The translations under genes and the position numbers were made by a program. A DNA stretch of 64,000 nucleotides. Origin: Shinella pollutisoli (lineage in GTDB: Bacteria > Pseudomonadota > Alphaproteobacteria > Rhizobiales > Rhizobiaceae). Position 1 is the first letter of the stretch. Each line of letters begins with the position of its first letter. The stretch covers positions 62,001 through 126,000 of the forward strand of contig NZ_JANFDG010000014.1 in the NCBI RefSeq assembly GCF_024609765.1, written 5' to 3'. Shown here one piece after another: positions 52,602-61,671 of the stretch. The notes under the pieces are model-generated. The model had not been told where the DNA came from, ran no database searches, and saw only the letters and a program-made list of their open reading frames with translations.

Positions 52602-55097
52602 GTGCCGACATTTTCTGCCAGCCTTGAAAAGGCCCTCCACCAGGCACTGACCTACGCCAACGAGCGCCACCACGAATATGCGACGCTCGAGCACCTCCTG
52701 CTCGCGCTGATCGACGACGCCGACGCGGCCGCCGTCATGGGCGCCTGCAACGTCAACTTGGACGTCCTGCGCAAGACCGTCGCCGACTACGTCGACAACG
52801 ACCTCGCCAATCTCGTCACCGGCTACGAGGAGGATTCGAAACCAACCTCCGGCTTCCAGCGCGTCATCCAGCGCGCGGTGATCCACGTCCAGTCCTCCGG
52901 CCGCGAGGAGGTGACCGGCGCCAACGTGCTCGTCGCGATCTTCGCCGAGCGCGAGAGCCATGCCGCGTATTTCCTGCAGGAGCAGGAGATGACGCGCTAC
53001 GACGCGGTAAACTTCATCTCCCACGGCATCGGCAAGCGGCCCGGCGCCTCCGAGCCGCGACCGGTGCGCGGCGCCGAGGAGAACGAGAGCGAGCAGAAGC
53101 CGCAGCGCGGTGCTGCCGGCGGCGAGGAGGAGGCGGCCAAGAAGCAGGACGCGCTCTCCGCCTATTGCGTCAACCTCAACGAGAAGGCGAAGAACGGCCG
53201 GATCGACCCGCTGATCGGCCGCCATGCCGAGGTCAACCGCACGATCCAGGTGCTCTGCCGCCGCTCGAAGAACAACCCGCTCTATGTGGGCGATCCCGGC
53301 GTCGGCAAGACCGCCATCGCCGAGGGGCTCGCCAAGCGCATCGTCGAGGGCAAGGTGCCCGAGGCGCTCGCCGACGCCACCATCTTCTCGCTCGACATGG
53401 GCACGCTGCTCGCCGGCACTCGCTATCGCGGCGACTTCGAGGAGCGCTTGAAGCAGGTCGTCAAGGAGCTGGAGGACTATCCGGGCGCCGTCCTCTTCAT
53501 CGACGAGATCCACACGGTGATCGGCGCCGGCGCCACCTCCGGCGGCGCGATGGATGCCTCCAACCTCCTGAAGCCGGCGCTCTCCTCCGGGGCGATCCGC
53601 TGCATCGGCTCGACCACCTACAAGGAATACCGCCAGTTCTTCGAGAAGGACCGGGCGCTGGTGCGCCGCTTCCAGAAGATCGACGTCAACGAGCCGACCA
53701 TCGACGACACGATCGAGATCATGAAGGGGCTGAAGCCCTACTTCGAGGAGTATCACAAGCTGAAATACTCCAACGAGGCGATCAAGACGGCGGTGGAGCT
53801 TTCGGCCCGCTACATCAACGACCGCAAGCTGCCGGACAAGGCGATCGACGTGATCGACGAGACGGGGGCCGCGCAGATGCTGCTGCCGGCCGGCAAGCGG
53901 CGCAAGCTGATCACCGAGAAGGAGATCGAGGCGACCATCGCCACGATGGCCCGTATCCCGCCGAAGACCGTGTCCAAGGACGACGAGCAGGTGCTCGCCA
54001 ACCTGGAGCGCGAGTTGCGCTCGGTCGTCTACGGCCAGGACCTCGCCATCGAAGCCTTGGCCTCGTCGATCAAGCTCGCCCGCGCGGGCCTTCGCGAGCC
54101 GAACAAGCCGATCGGCTGCTACCTGTTCTCGGGTCCCACCGGCGTCGGCAAGACCGAGGTCGCCAAGCAGCTCGCCGCCTCGCTCGGCGTGGAACTGCTG
54201 CGCTTCGACATGTCGGAATACATGGAGCGGCACACCGTCTCGCGGCTTCTCGGCGCACCTCCCGGCTATGTCGGCTTCGACCAGGGCGGGCTGCTCACCG
54301 ACGGCGTCGACCAGCATCCGCATTGCGTGCTGCTGCTCGACGAGATCGAGAAGGCGCATCCGGACCTCTACAACATCCTGCTGCAGGTCATGGATCACGG
54401 CTCGCTCACCGACCACAACGGCAAGAAGATCGACTTCCGCAACGTCATCCTGATCATGACGACCAACGCGGGCGCCTCCGACATGGCCAAGGCCGCCATC
54501 GGCTTCGGCTCGTCGAAGCGCGAGGGCGAGGACATGGAGGCGATCAACCGCCTGTTCACGCCGGAGTTCCGCAACCGCCTCGACGCGATCATCCCCTTCG
54601 GCTCGCTGCCGACGCCGGTGATCCACCAGGTCGTGCAGAAGTTCGTCATGCAGCTGGAAACGCAGCTTGCCGAGCGCAACGTTACCTTCGACCTCAAGCC
54701 GGACGCCATCGCCTGGCTGGCCGAGAAGGGCTACGACGAGAAGATGGGGGCGCGCCCGCTCGCCCGCGTCATCCAGGAGCACATCAAGAAGCGGCTCGCC
54801 GACGAGATCCTGTTCGGCAAGCTCAAGAAGGGCGGCGTCGTGCGCGTCTCCGTCGAGACGAAGGAGGACGGCTCGAAGGGCCTTCTCCTCGACGCCGTGC
54901 CGGAGACCGCGCCGATCAAGCCGAAGGCCGAGATCGCCGCGCGGCAGGCAAAGCCCCGCAAGGCGCGCGAGACGGTCTCAGCCGATGCCGCGCCGGCACG
55001 GGCGAAGGGCCGCAAGGCCGCCGAGCCGGAGGCGGATACCGGGGCCGAGGCGCCGCGCAAGTCCGGCATCGTGCCCAAGGTGCCGCGCAAGAAATGA
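52602..55097 (+). CDS. clpA: ATP-dependent Clp protease ATP-binding subunit ClpA
   Basis: 831 residues from GTG 52602. The Clp N-domain (SASLEKALHQALTYANERHH) is followed by two AAA+ modules: Walker A GDPGVGKTA near 228 and GPTGVGKTE near 511, Walker B LFIDEI and LLLDEIEKAHPD. The C-terminal ~70 residues are an Ala/Lys/Glu-rich tail longer than in E. coli. ClpA unfolds proteins for ClpP degradation with ClpS as adaptor. Confidence 0.97.
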   Translation: MPTFSASLEKALHQALTYANERHHEYATLEHLLLALIDDADAAAVMGACNVNLDVLRKTVADYVDNDLANLVTGYEEDSKPTSGFQRVIQRAVIHVQSSGREEVTGANVLVAIFAERESHAAYFLQEQEMTRYDAVNFISHGIGKRPGASEPRPVRGAEENESEQKPQRGAAGGEEEAAKKQDALSAYCVNLNEKAKNGRIDPLIGRHAEVNRTIQVLCRRSKNNPLYVGDPGVGKTAIAEGLAKRIVEGKVPEALADATIFSLDMGTLLAGTRYRGDFEERLKQVVKELEDYPGAVLFIDEIHTVIGAGATSGGAMDASNLLKPALSSGAIRCIGSTTYKEYRQFFEKDRALVRRFQKIDVNEPTIDDTIEIMKGLKPYFEEYHKLKYSNEAIKTAVELSARYINDRKLPDKAIDVIDETGAAQMLLPAGKRRKLITEKEIEATIATMARIPPKTVSKDDEQVLANLERELRSVVYGQDLAIEALASSIKLARAGLREPNKPIGCYLFSGPTGVGKTEVAKQLAASLGVELLRFDMSEYMERHTVSRLLGAPPGYVGFDQGGLLTDGVDQHPHCVLLLDEIEKAHPDLYNILLQVMDHGSLTDHNGKKIDFRNVILIMTTNAGASDMAKAAIGFGSSKREGEDMEAINRLFTPEFRNRLDAIIPFGSLPTPVIHQVVQKFVMQLETQLAERNVTFDLKPDAIAWLAEKGYDEKMGARPLARVIQEHIKKRLADEILFGKLKKGGVVRVSVETKEDGSKGLLLDAVPETAPIKPKAEIAARQAKPRKARETVSADAAPARAKGRKAAEPEADTGAEAPRKSGIVPKVPRKK

Positions 55098-55119
55098 CGG
55101 CTTTGCCGTCGCCGTGAGC

Positions 55120-55153
55120 CACCGGGCGGGTTTTTCCCGCCCGGCTTTGTTTG
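55120..55153 (+). terminator. Terminator of clpSA
   Basis: CCGGGCGGG / CCCGCCCGG with a TTTTT loop, followed by CTTTGTTTG. Confidence 0.88.
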
Positions 55154-55159
55154 TGAAAG

Positions 55160-55279
55160 CCCCCTCATCCGCCTGCCGGCACCTTCTCCCCGCGGGGGAG
55201 AAGGGTGAAAAAACGAGACGGTGGCGGATATTCCCTTCTCCCCGCGGGGAGAAGGTGGCCCGAGGGCCGGATGAGGGGG
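55160..55279. repeat. Rhizobial intergenic mosaic-type palindromic element
   Basis: 120 bp with perfect 12-bp outer arms (CCCCCTCATCCG / CGGATGAGGGGG) and two inner palindromes around TTCTCCCC-GCGG-GGAGAA. The same design occurs at 60593-60733 and, more diverged, at 34905-35056. It overlaps the first plausible ATG of azlC. Confidence 0.75.
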
Positions 55280-56029
55280 ATTTCGTTGACCGTGCACACA
55301 GCGCCTGAGCACCTGTCCCGGACAGACTGCTTCCTCCTCGGCATGCGCGGCATCTTCAGCCTGCCGTCCTTCATCCTCATGCTGTCCTTCGTCGGCTTCG
55401 CCGCTTTCACGGCGGAGGCGGGGATCCCGGTCGGGCAGGTGATCTTCATGACCGGCATGGTCTGGGCGCTGCCGGCCAAGGTGATCCTCGTCGGCTCGAT
55501 GCTCTCGGGCACGCATCTCGCCGCCGCCTTCCTCGCCGTCACGCTCTCCTCCGTGCGGATGATGCCGATGGTGGCGTCGCTGGTGCCCGAGATGCGCACG
55601 CGCCGCACGCCGACCTGGCTCCTGCTCCTGCTGTCGCATTTCATCGCCATCACCGCCTGGGTCTTCGCGATGGAGCGCATCCACGCCGTGCCGCGGGCGG
55701 GCAGGGTCGCCTTCTTCGCCGGCTTCGGCATCACGCTGACGACGGTGAACACGGCGCTGGTCGGCCTCGCCTACGGCGCGGTCACGACCTTCCCGCCGCT
55801 CGTCTCCGGCTGCCTGTTCTTCCTGACGCCGGTCTATTTCCTCACCTCGATCTGGGTGTCGGCGCGCCACCGGGTCGTGCACTTCGCGCTCGGCGCCGGC
55901 CTCGTGCTCGGCGGCGTCTTCGCGGCCGTCGCGCCGGAATACGACATCCTGCTCGCCGGCCTTCTCGGCGGCACGCTCGCCTGGTGGGGCGAGCGCACGG
56001 CGCGGGCGAAGGGGGAGCGGCAGGGATGA
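55271..56029 (+). CDS. azlC: AzlC family branched-chain amino acid exporter, large subunit
   Basis: 252 residues from ATG 55271; TTG 55286 and GTG 55292 just downstream are real alternatives because ATG 55271 lies in the repeat arm. The hydrophobic profile and the blocks FILMLSFVGFAAFTAEAGIP, SVRMMPMVASLVPEMR and VFAAVAPEYDILLAGLLGG fit AzlC. With AzlD it exports branched-chain amino acids or analogues. It overlaps azlD by 4 bp. Confidence 0.88.
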   Translation: MRGISLTVHTAPEHLSRTDCFLLGMRGIFSLPSFILMLSFVGFAAFTAEAGIPVGQVIFMTGMVWALPAKVILVGSMLSGTHLAAAFLAVTLSSVRMMPMVASLVPEMRTRRTPTWLLLLLSHFIAITAWVFAMERIHAVPRAGRVAFFAGFGITLTTVNTALVGLAYGAVTTFPPLVSGCLFFLTPVYFLTSIWVSARHRVVHFALGAGLVLGGVFAAVAPEYDILLAGLLGGTLAWWGERTARAKGERQG

Positions 56030-56367
56030 GCTTCGACGGTCTGTGGCCCTATATCTACATCGCCGTCGCGGGCTGGCTCGCCACCGACATCTGGCGCTGG
56101 CTCGGCGTCGTCGCCGGCAACCGGGTGGACGAGAATTCCGCGCTGATCAACTGGGTGAGGGCGGTCGCCACCGCCCTCGTCGCGGCGGTGATCGCCAAGA
56201 TGATCCTCTTTCCGACCGGCGCGCTCGAAAGCTCGCCGGTCGCGCTCCGGCTCGCCGCCGTGCTCTTCGGCGCGGCCTGCTTCTTCCTCGCCGGCCGGCG
56301 CCAGATCGCCGGCATCGCCGGCGCGATCGCCTTCCTCGCCGCCGGCCTCGCGCTCACCGGGCCCTGA
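56026..56367 (+). CDS. azlD: AzlD family protein, small exporter subunit
   Basis: 113 residues with three to four hydrophobic segments; LWPYIYIAVAGWLATDIWRW at the start and a helix ending ILFPTGALE are typical. It is the AzlD partner, translationally coupled to azlC (ATGA). Its stop abuts that of the convergent DUF3828 gene. Confidence 0.85.
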   Translation: MSFDGLWPYIYIAVAGWLATDIWRWLGVVAGNRVDENSALINWVRAVATALVAAVIAKMILFPTGALESSPVALRLAAVLFGAACFFLAGRRQIAGIAGAIAFLAAGLALTGP

Positions 56368-56823
56368 TCAGCGTGCGGTGAGGCCGAGGCTCTGGCGCAG
56401 GTCGAAGCCGTTTTCGACCGGATAGCGCACGTTGGCGATCCTCCAGGCCCCGCCGTCCTTGACGAAGTCGATCTCGACCGGCTTCGTCTCGCCGAAATTC
56501 GTAACCTCGGCGCGCACCACCGCGTCCGCGTCGCTCTCGGAGACGAGGCTGACCGTCGCCGAGACGGTGTCGAAATCCTGCGCGTCGATGAAGAAGTCGA
56601 AGCCCGGGTGATCCTTGCCGGAGAGTTTCTCGGCGACATCGGCGGTGTAGGGCAGGTCCTGCGGGCCGTTGCCGTTGCCGTCATAGGCGGCGTAGATCGC
56701 CGCGACGATCTCCTCCGGCCGTTCGGCGGCGAAGGACGGCGCGGGCAGGACGGCGAGGAGGGCCGCACCGGCGACGAGGGCCGCACCGGCGACGAGGGTG
56801 CGGCGGGTGAGGGCGAGGGTCAT
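56368..56823 (-). CDS. Secreted DUF3828-like protein
   Basis: 151 residues. The N-terminus (RRTLVAGAALVAGAALLAVL) carries an Arg pair and a hydrophobic stretch and looks like a signal that could be Tat- or Sec-type; mature start after SFAA. The C-terminal domain (ETKPVEIDFVKDGGAWRIAN) is the NTF2-like DUF3828 pattern. Last gene of a tightly packed minus-strand operon; ATGA overlap with the HIT gene. Function unknown. Confidence 0.8.
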   Translation of the reverse strand: MTLALTRRTLVAGAALVAGAALLAVLPAPSFAAERPEEIVAAIYAAYDGNGNGPQDLPYTADVAEKLSGKDHPGFDFFIDAQDFDTVSATVSLVSESDADAVVRAEVTNFGETKPVEIDFVKDGGAWRIANVRYPVENGFDLRQSLGLTAR

Positions 56824-57242
56824 TGCGCCAGTGCCTTCCTGAGCTTCTCCGCATTGGCGGCGAGCACCGCCTGATCCTCCATCGTGCCGGAATGCGGCTT
56901 CAGGGCCACGCCCTCCATGCGCGGGATGACGTGGAAATGCAGGTGGTAGACGGTCTGGCCGGCCGCCGGCTCGTTGAACTGGACGACGGTGACGCCGTCG
57001 GCCGAAAAAGCCGCCTTCGCCGCGATCGCCACCTTCTGCACGACCGGGATCAGCCGGGAGAGCGTTTCCGGGTCGGCGTCGAGGATGTTGCGCGAGCCCT
57101 GCTTCGGGATGACCAGCGCATGGCCCGCCGCCTGCGGCATCACGTCCATGAAGGCGAGGCTGTGCTCGTCCTCGTAGACCTTGTGCGAGGGAATTTCGCC
57201 GCGAAGGATTTTTGCGAAGATGTTGTTGTCGTCGTAGCTCAT
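56820..57242 (-). CDS. HIT family nucleotide-binding hydrolase
   Basis: 140 residues from ATG 57242. NIFAKILRGEIPSHKVYEDE at the start and the His triad HLHFHVIP near residue 100 identify a HIT/HINT-type protein. It probably hydrolyses AMP-linked substrates such as adenylated phosphoramidates. Part of the RidA-GDPD-GNAT-HIT-DUF3828 operon. Confidence 0.93.
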   Translation of the reverse strand: MSYDDNNIFAKILRGEIPSHKVYEDEHSLAFMDVMPQAAGHALVIPKQGSRNILDADPETLSRLIPVVQKVAIAAKAAFSADGVTVVQFNEPAAGQTVYHLHFHVIPRMEGVALKPHSGTMEDQAVLAANAEKLRKALAQ

Positions 57243-57258
57243 GCGCGTCTCCGATCGT

Positions 57259-58449
57259 TCAGTCCGTGTCGTTTTCCGGTCCGCGGCGGAAGGGGCCGTG
57301 GTCGGCGAGATAGTCGCCCATCGCCTCCACCTCGCGCCGCTCGTGCTCCAGGTAGTCGGCGACCGCCCGGCGCAGGCCGGCATGGGCGATGTAGTGGGCG
57401 GAATGGGTCGTCACCGGCAGGTAGCCGCGCGCCAGCTTGTGCTCCCCTTGCGCGCCCGCCTCGACGCGCTTCAGGCCGCGGGCGATGGCGAAGTCGATCG
57501 CCTGATGGTAGCAGACCTCGAAATGCAGGAAAGGGTGATCCTCGATGCAGCCCCAGTGGCGGCCGTAGAGCGCGTCGCCGCCGACGAAGTTGATCGCCCC
57601 GGCGACGTAACGGCCGCCGCGCTTGGCCATCACCAGCAGGATGTCGTCGGCCATGCGCTCGCCGATCAGGCTGTAGAAGCGGCGGTTGAGATAGGGCCGG
57701 CCCCACTTGCGGCTGCCGGTGTCCATGTAGAAGGCGAAGAACTGGTCCCAGATCTCCTCGGTCAGGTCGGACCCCGTCAGCCAGTCGATGGTGATGCCGT
57801 TCTCCAGCGCCGCGCGCCGCTCCTTCTTCAGTGCCTTGCGCTTGCGCGAGGCGAGCGTTTCGAGGAAGTCCGCGTAGGCGCCGTAGCCGGCATTGAGGAA
57901 ATGGAACTGCTGGTCGGTGCGGTGCAGGTAGCCCGCCGCCTCGAACGCCGCCATCTCCGCCTCCGGCACGAAGGTCGCGTGCGCGGACGAGATGCCGTGC
58001 CGGCGCGTCAGCTCCTTCAACCCTTCCGCGAGCGCCGCCCGGATGTCGGGCGCCGGCCGGCCGGAACGGTGCATCAGCCGCGGCCCGGTCGCCGGCGTGA
58101 AGGGTACTGAGGCCTGCAGCTTCGGATAGTAGCGCCCGCCGGCGCGCTCGAAGGCGTCGGCCCAGCCCTGGTCGAAGACGTATTCGCCGCGGCTGTGGCT
58201 CTTGAGATAGGCGGGGAGCGCGCCGAGAAGCGTGCCGTCCTCATCCTGCAGCAGGAGATGCTGGCCGAGCCACCCGGCATCGGCGACGGCGCAGCCCGAA
58301 TCCTCCAGCGCGGAAAGAAAGGCGTGGCTTACGAAAGGATTGTAGGGTGCTGCCGGATCGCCGCGCGAAGCGCCGGCAAGCCGCGCCCATTCCTCCGCCG
58401 GGACGGCGGAAAGGCTGGTCTCGATGCGGATCGCGAGCGGCCCTGCCAT
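57259..58449 (-). CDS. FemAB-like GNAT N-acetyltransferase (DUF482)
   Basis: 396 residues. The family is recognisable from HGISSAHATFVPEAEMAAFE, KRKALKKERRAALENGITID and YGRHWGCIEDHPFLHFEVCY. These proteins have a double GNAT (FemAB) fold and are annotated as peptidogalycan-biosynthesis or aminoacyl-transfer-like enzymes without direct proof. Spacing of 1 bp to the upstream GDPD gene supports coupling. Confidence 0.88.
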   Translation of the reverse strand: MAGPLAIRIETSLSAVPAEEWARLAGASRGDPAAPYNPFVSHAFLSALEDSGCAVADAGWLGQHLLLQDEDGTLLGALPAYLKSHSRGEYVFDQGWADAFERAGGRYYPKLQASVPFTPATGPRLMHRSGRPAPDIRAALAEGLKELTRRHGISSAHATFVPEAEMAAFEAAGYLHRTDQQFHFLNAGYGAYADFLETLASRKRKALKKERRAALENGITIDWLTGSDLTEEIWDQFFAFYMDTGSRKWGRPYLNRRFYSLIGERMADDILLVMAKRGGRYVAGAINFVGGDALYGRHWGCIEDHPFLHFEVCYHQAIDFAIARGLKRVEAGAQGEHKLARGYLPVTTHSAHYIAHAGLRRAVADYLEHERREVEAMGDYLADHGPFRRGPENDTD

Positions 58450-58450
58450 G

Positions 58451-59176
58451 TCAGGCCGTGAGCGCCTCGCGCGGATCGAATCCCTCGAAGGTCATCTGGT
58501 CCGCATGAAGCGCCGTGATGGTGCGGGCCTCGTCGTCCTGCACGGTCCAGGTGATGACCGGCCGGCCGAGGGCGCGTTGCCTGTCGACGAAGGCGTTCGG
58601 CAGGTGCTCGTAGTTGTAGGAGATGAAATCGAGGCCGAGGCGCATGGCCTCTTCGTGCGATGCGAGTTCCTCCGGCGTCGTGCCCTCGGCGGTCAGGCCG
58701 ACGGGGCAGGGCGGGTCGAGCGCCTTCAGGTCCGCGAGCAGCCAGCGGTCGAAGCTCATCAGCGCGACAGGGCCCTCGTAGCCTTCCAGCACGTCGAGCA
58801 CCGCCATGGCGAAACCCTCGTCGTCGCCCGTGCGTCCCTTGAGCTCGATGATCAGCGGCACCCGGCCGTCGACGAGGGCTAGCAACTGCCGGAGCGTCGG
58901 CACGCGGTCGGCCGTGCCGCCGACCGACAGCAGCCCGAGTTCGGCCGCCGTGCGCTTGCGCACGTCGCCGTCGATGCCGCAGACCCGCTTCAGCGTGCCG
59001 TCATGGAAGACGACCGGAACCGCGTCCGCGGCATATTGCAGGTCGCATTCGATGGAAAAGCCGGCCTCGGCCGCGCGCGCGAAGGCGGTAAGCGTGTTCT
59101 CCCAGACGGTGCGGTTGCGGTCGTGGAAGCCGCGGTGGGCGATCGGCCTTTCCGTCAGCCAGCCGAGCCCGCCCAT
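58451..59176 (-). CDS. Glycerophosphodiester phosphodiesterase
   Basis: 241 residues from ATG 59176. The catalytic IAHRGFHDRNRTVWENT supplies the HRG, ENT and nearby IECDLQ metal/catalytic residues; FHDGTLKRVCG and LIIELKG follow. It splits glycerophosphodiesters to glycerol-3-phosphate and an alcohol. No signal peptide, so cytosolic. ATGA overlap with the RidA-like gene. Confidence 0.93.
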   Translation of the reverse strand: MGGLGWLTERPIAHRGFHDRNRTVWENTLTAFARAAEAGFSIECDLQYAADAVPVVFHDGTLKRVCGIDGDVRKRTAAELGLLSVGGTADRVPTLRQLLALVDGRVPLIIELKGRTGDDEGFAMAVLDVLEGYEGPVALMSFDRWLLADLKALDPPCPVGLTAEGTTPEELASHEEAMRLGLDFISYNYEHLPNAFVDRQRALGRPVITWTVQDDEARTITALHADQMTFEGFDPREALTA

Positions 59177-59640
59177 CAGGCGATTTCCATGATGGCGTCG
59201 ATCTCGACGGCGGCGTTCAGCGGCAGCGCCGCCATGCCGACCGCCGCCCGCGCGTGCCGGCCGGCGTCGCCCAGCGCGCCGACGAGCAGGTTCGACGCGC
59301 CGTTGATGACGAGGTGCTGCTCGACGAAGTCGGGGGCGGAGGCGACGAAGCCGTTGATCTTGATGACGCGCCTGATGCGCGAAAGGTCGCCGAGCGCGGC
59401 CTTGGCCTGGGCGAGCAGGTTGACGGCGCAAAGCTCCGCCGCCTTCTGGCCGGCGGCGACGTCGACGTCCCTGCCGAGATGTCCGGTGACGGCGAGCTTG
59501 CCTTCGAGCATCGGCAGCTGGCCGGCAATGTGCAGGATCGAGCCGCTGACGACATAGGGCACGTAGTTCGCGGCCGGCGCTGCGGCCACGGGAATGTCGT
59601 AGCCCAGTTCCTTGACGCGGTTTTCGATTTCAGCGGACAT
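59176..59640 (-). CDS. RidA family protein
   Basis: 154 residues from ATG 59640 (GAGG ~8 nt upstream); ATG 59661 is possible. YVPYVVSGSILHIAGQLPML and the C-terminal ARAAVGMAALPLNAAVEIDA give the YjgF/YER057c/UK114 fold. The Arg of the AR(A)AVGMAALP motif that binds the carboxylate of imine substrates is present. It probably deaminates reactive enamine/imine intermediates. First gene of a five-gene operon. Confidence 0.93.
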   Translation of the reverse strand: MSAEIENRVKELGYDIPVAAAPAANYVPYVVSGSILHIAGQLPMLEGKLAVTGHLGRDVDVAAGQKAAELCAVNLLAQAKAALGDLSRIRRVIKINGFVASAPDFVEQHLVINGASNLLVGALGDAGRHARAAVGMAALPLNAAVEIDAIMEIA

Positions 59641-59748
59641 TCCGGTTTCCTCTTGCGACATGACAATGTGATGCGGGCGGCGATATTGCCTCGCTTTTGC
59701 CGGAAGAGTTCTTATAACATCCCGACCGAGTCCAACAGGAGGAAACGG

Positions 59749-60576
59749 ATGTTTCGTTCAGCCTTTGCCGCGGTCGTCCTGGCCGGGGCATGCACCGTCG
59801 TCATCGGCGCGCCCGCCCGGGCCACGCCGGCGCCCGGGCTCGCGCCGCACCGCGCCGTCTACGATCTCCAGCTGAAGGATGCCTCCGAGCGCTCCGGCAT
59901 CGCCGGCATGTACGGCCGCATGGTCTACGAGTTCAACGGCAGCCCCTGCGAGGGCTATACCGTCAGCTTCCGCTTCGTCACCCAGGTCGACACCGGCGAG
60001 GAGACCCGCCTCACCGACCAGCAGACGACCACCTACGAGGACCTGAAGAGCGGCAGCTTCCGCTTCCTCACCCGCTCCTTCACCGACGAGAAGCTGGACA
60101 AGGAGGTGCGCGGTTCCGCCCACGAGAACAAGGGCGGCGTCAGCGTCGATCTCTCCGCTCCGGAAAAGCGCCAGGTGGAGCTTGCCGAGAGCCGCTTTCC
60201 GACCGAGCACATGATCGAGGTGATCGAGCGCGCCCGCAAGGGCGACCGCTTCTTCGAGTCGCGCATCTTCGACGGCTCGGATTCAGGCGACAAGACGCTG
60301 ATCACCACGACGGTCGTCGGCAGGAAGGAGATGCCGGAGGCGGGCGATCCCGACGCCGACCGGGCCGGCAGCTTCTCCGCCCAGGCCTTCTGGCCGGTCT
60401 CGATCGCCTATTACGACGACGTGAGCAGCGGCGGCGACGCGCTGCCCGTCTACCGCATGTCCTTCAAGCTCTACGAGAACGGGATCACCCGCGACCTCAC
60501 CATGGACTACGGCGAGTTCGTCATCTCCGGCAAGCTCGCCAAGCTGGAGATGTTCAAGCAGGAAGAGTGCCGGTAG
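59749..60576 (+). CDS. eipB: Cell envelope integrity protein EipB (DUF1849)
   Basis: 275 residues from ATG 59749 with an excellent AGGAGGAAACGG ribosome site. A Sec signal peptide (AFAAVVLAGACTVVIGAPARA) precedes a periplasmic domain starting LAPHRAVYDLQLKDASERSG. Two Cys, one in SPCEGY and one near the C-terminus (QEECR), match the conserved disulfide of Brucella EipB. EipB is a beta-spiral protein needed for envelope integrity in Brucella. Confidence 0.92.
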   Translation: MFRSAFAAVVLAGACTVVIGAPARATPAPGLAPHRAVYDLQLKDASERSGIAGMYGRMVYEFNGSPCEGYTVSFRFVTQVDTGEETRLTDQQTTTYEDLKSGSFRFLTRSFTDEKLDKEVRGSAHENKGGVSVDLSAPEKRQVELAESRFPTEHMIEVIERARKGDRFFESRIFDGSDSGDKTLITTTVVGRKEMPEAGDPDADRAGSFSAQAFWPVSIAYYDDVSSGGDALPVYRMSFKLYENGITRDLTMDYGEFVISGKLAKLEMFKQEECR

Positions 60577-60592
60577 GGCATTCCTCGCGGCT

Positions 60593-60733
60593 TACCCCTC
60601 GCCCTAACCCTCTCCCCGCGGGCGGGGAGAGGGGACCTGCCCCACGAGACAATGGCGGTTCGGGAAAACCATGCGGCTTGTTTCCTTCTCTCCGCTTGCG
60701 AGGAGAAGGTGGCCGGCAGGCCGGACGGGGGCA
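60593..60733. repeat. Rhizobial intergenic mosaic-type palindromic element
   Basis: About 140 bp. The left half has CCCTCTCCCCGC / GCGGGGAGAGGGG, the right half CTTCTCTCCGC / GCGAGGAGAAGG followed by GGCCGGCAGGCCGGACGGGG. It resembles the element at 55160-55279 in layout and words. It separates eipB from the rpsB leader. Confidence 0.7.
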
Positions 60734-60808
60734 CATTTTTACCCCGCTGCCCTTGATTTGCCGGAAAACTGCGGTTAAGGGGCAGCCATTCCACACGTAA
60801 GGCATGGG

Positions 60809-60850
60809 ACGGTCCGGGAGACATCCGGACGGTTCCGCCGGTGGCGGACC
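60809..60850 (+). promoter_or_regulatory. Structured leader of rpsB
   Basis: Two adjacent hairpins, GTCCGG / CCGGAC (60812-60830) and TCCGCC / GGCGGA (60834-60848), lie about 60 nt before the rpsB ribosome site. Such leaders upstream of rpsB can mediate S2 feedback control. This one is predicted from base pairing only. Confidence 0.4.
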
Positions 60851-60906
60851 CGGTGAGGGTCGGCTGATCGCCTTGCGGAGGTTCAACCGGAAAAGGAGAA
60901 AAAGGC

Positions 60907-61671
60907 ATGTCCTTGCCTGATTTCAGCATGCGCCAGCTTCTGGAAGCCGGCGTTCACTTCGGCCACCAGACCCACCGCTGGAACCCGAAGATGAAGCCGT
61001 ACATCTTCGGCGACCGCAACAACGTCCACATCATCGACCTCGCCCAGACGGTCCCGATGCTGAGCCGCGCCCTTCAGGTCGTCAGCGACACCGTCGCCGG
61101 CGGCGGCCGCGTCCTCTTCGTCGGCACCAAGCGCCAGGCGTCCGAGATCATCGCCGACGCCGCCAAGCGCTCGGCCCAGTATTACGTCAACGCCCGCTGG
61201 CTCGGCGGCATGCTGACGAACTGGAAGACGATCTCCAACTCGATCCAGCGCCTGCGCAAGCTCGACGAGATCCTCTCCTCGGAATCCTCGGGCTACTCCA
61301 AGAAGGAGCGCCTGAACCTCGAGCGCGAGCGCGAGAAGCTGGAAAAGGCCCTCGGCGGCATCCGTGACATGGGCGGCACGCCGGACCTGATGTTCATCAT
61401 CGACACCAACAAGGAATCGATCGCGATCGAGGAAGCCAAGCGTCTCGGCATCCCGGTCGTCGCCATCATCGACTCCAACTGCGATCCGGACCCGATCGAC
61501 TTCCCGATCCCCGGCAACGACGACGCCTCGCGCGCCATCGCGCTCTATTGCGACCTGATCGCTCGCGCCGCCATCGACGGCATCGCGCGCCAGCAGGGCG
61601 CTTCCGGCCGCGACATCGGCGCGTCCGCCGAGGCTCCGGTCGAGCCGGCGCTGGACGAAACCGAAGCCTGA
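60907..61671 (+). CDS. rpsB: 30S ribosomal protein S2
   Basis: 254 residues. [40 protein letters not shown] and [20 protein letters not shown] are the conserved S2 blocks. The ribosome site AAAGGAGAAAAAGG is strong. S2 binds the 30S head-platform hinge late in assembly. It heads the universal rpsB-tsf-pyrH-frr cluster. Confidence 0.98.
   Translation: MSLPDFSMRQLLEAGVHFGHQTHRWNPKMKPYIFGDRNNVHIIDLAQTVPMLSRALQVVSDTVAGGGRVLFVGTKRQASEIIADAAKRSAQYYVNARWLGGMLTNWKTISNSIQRLRKLDEILSSESSGYSKKERLNLEREREKLEKALGGIRDMGGTPDLMFIIDTNKESIAIEEAKRLGIPVVAIIDSNCDPDPIDFPIPGNDDASRAIALYCDLIARAAIDGIARQQGASGRDIGASAEAPVEPALDETEA

Noticed and set aside
52158-54782. 874-codon minus-strand frame opposite clpS-clpA
   Set aside because: Complementary shadow of clpA with Val/Leu/Asp-rich composition and no recognisable family.
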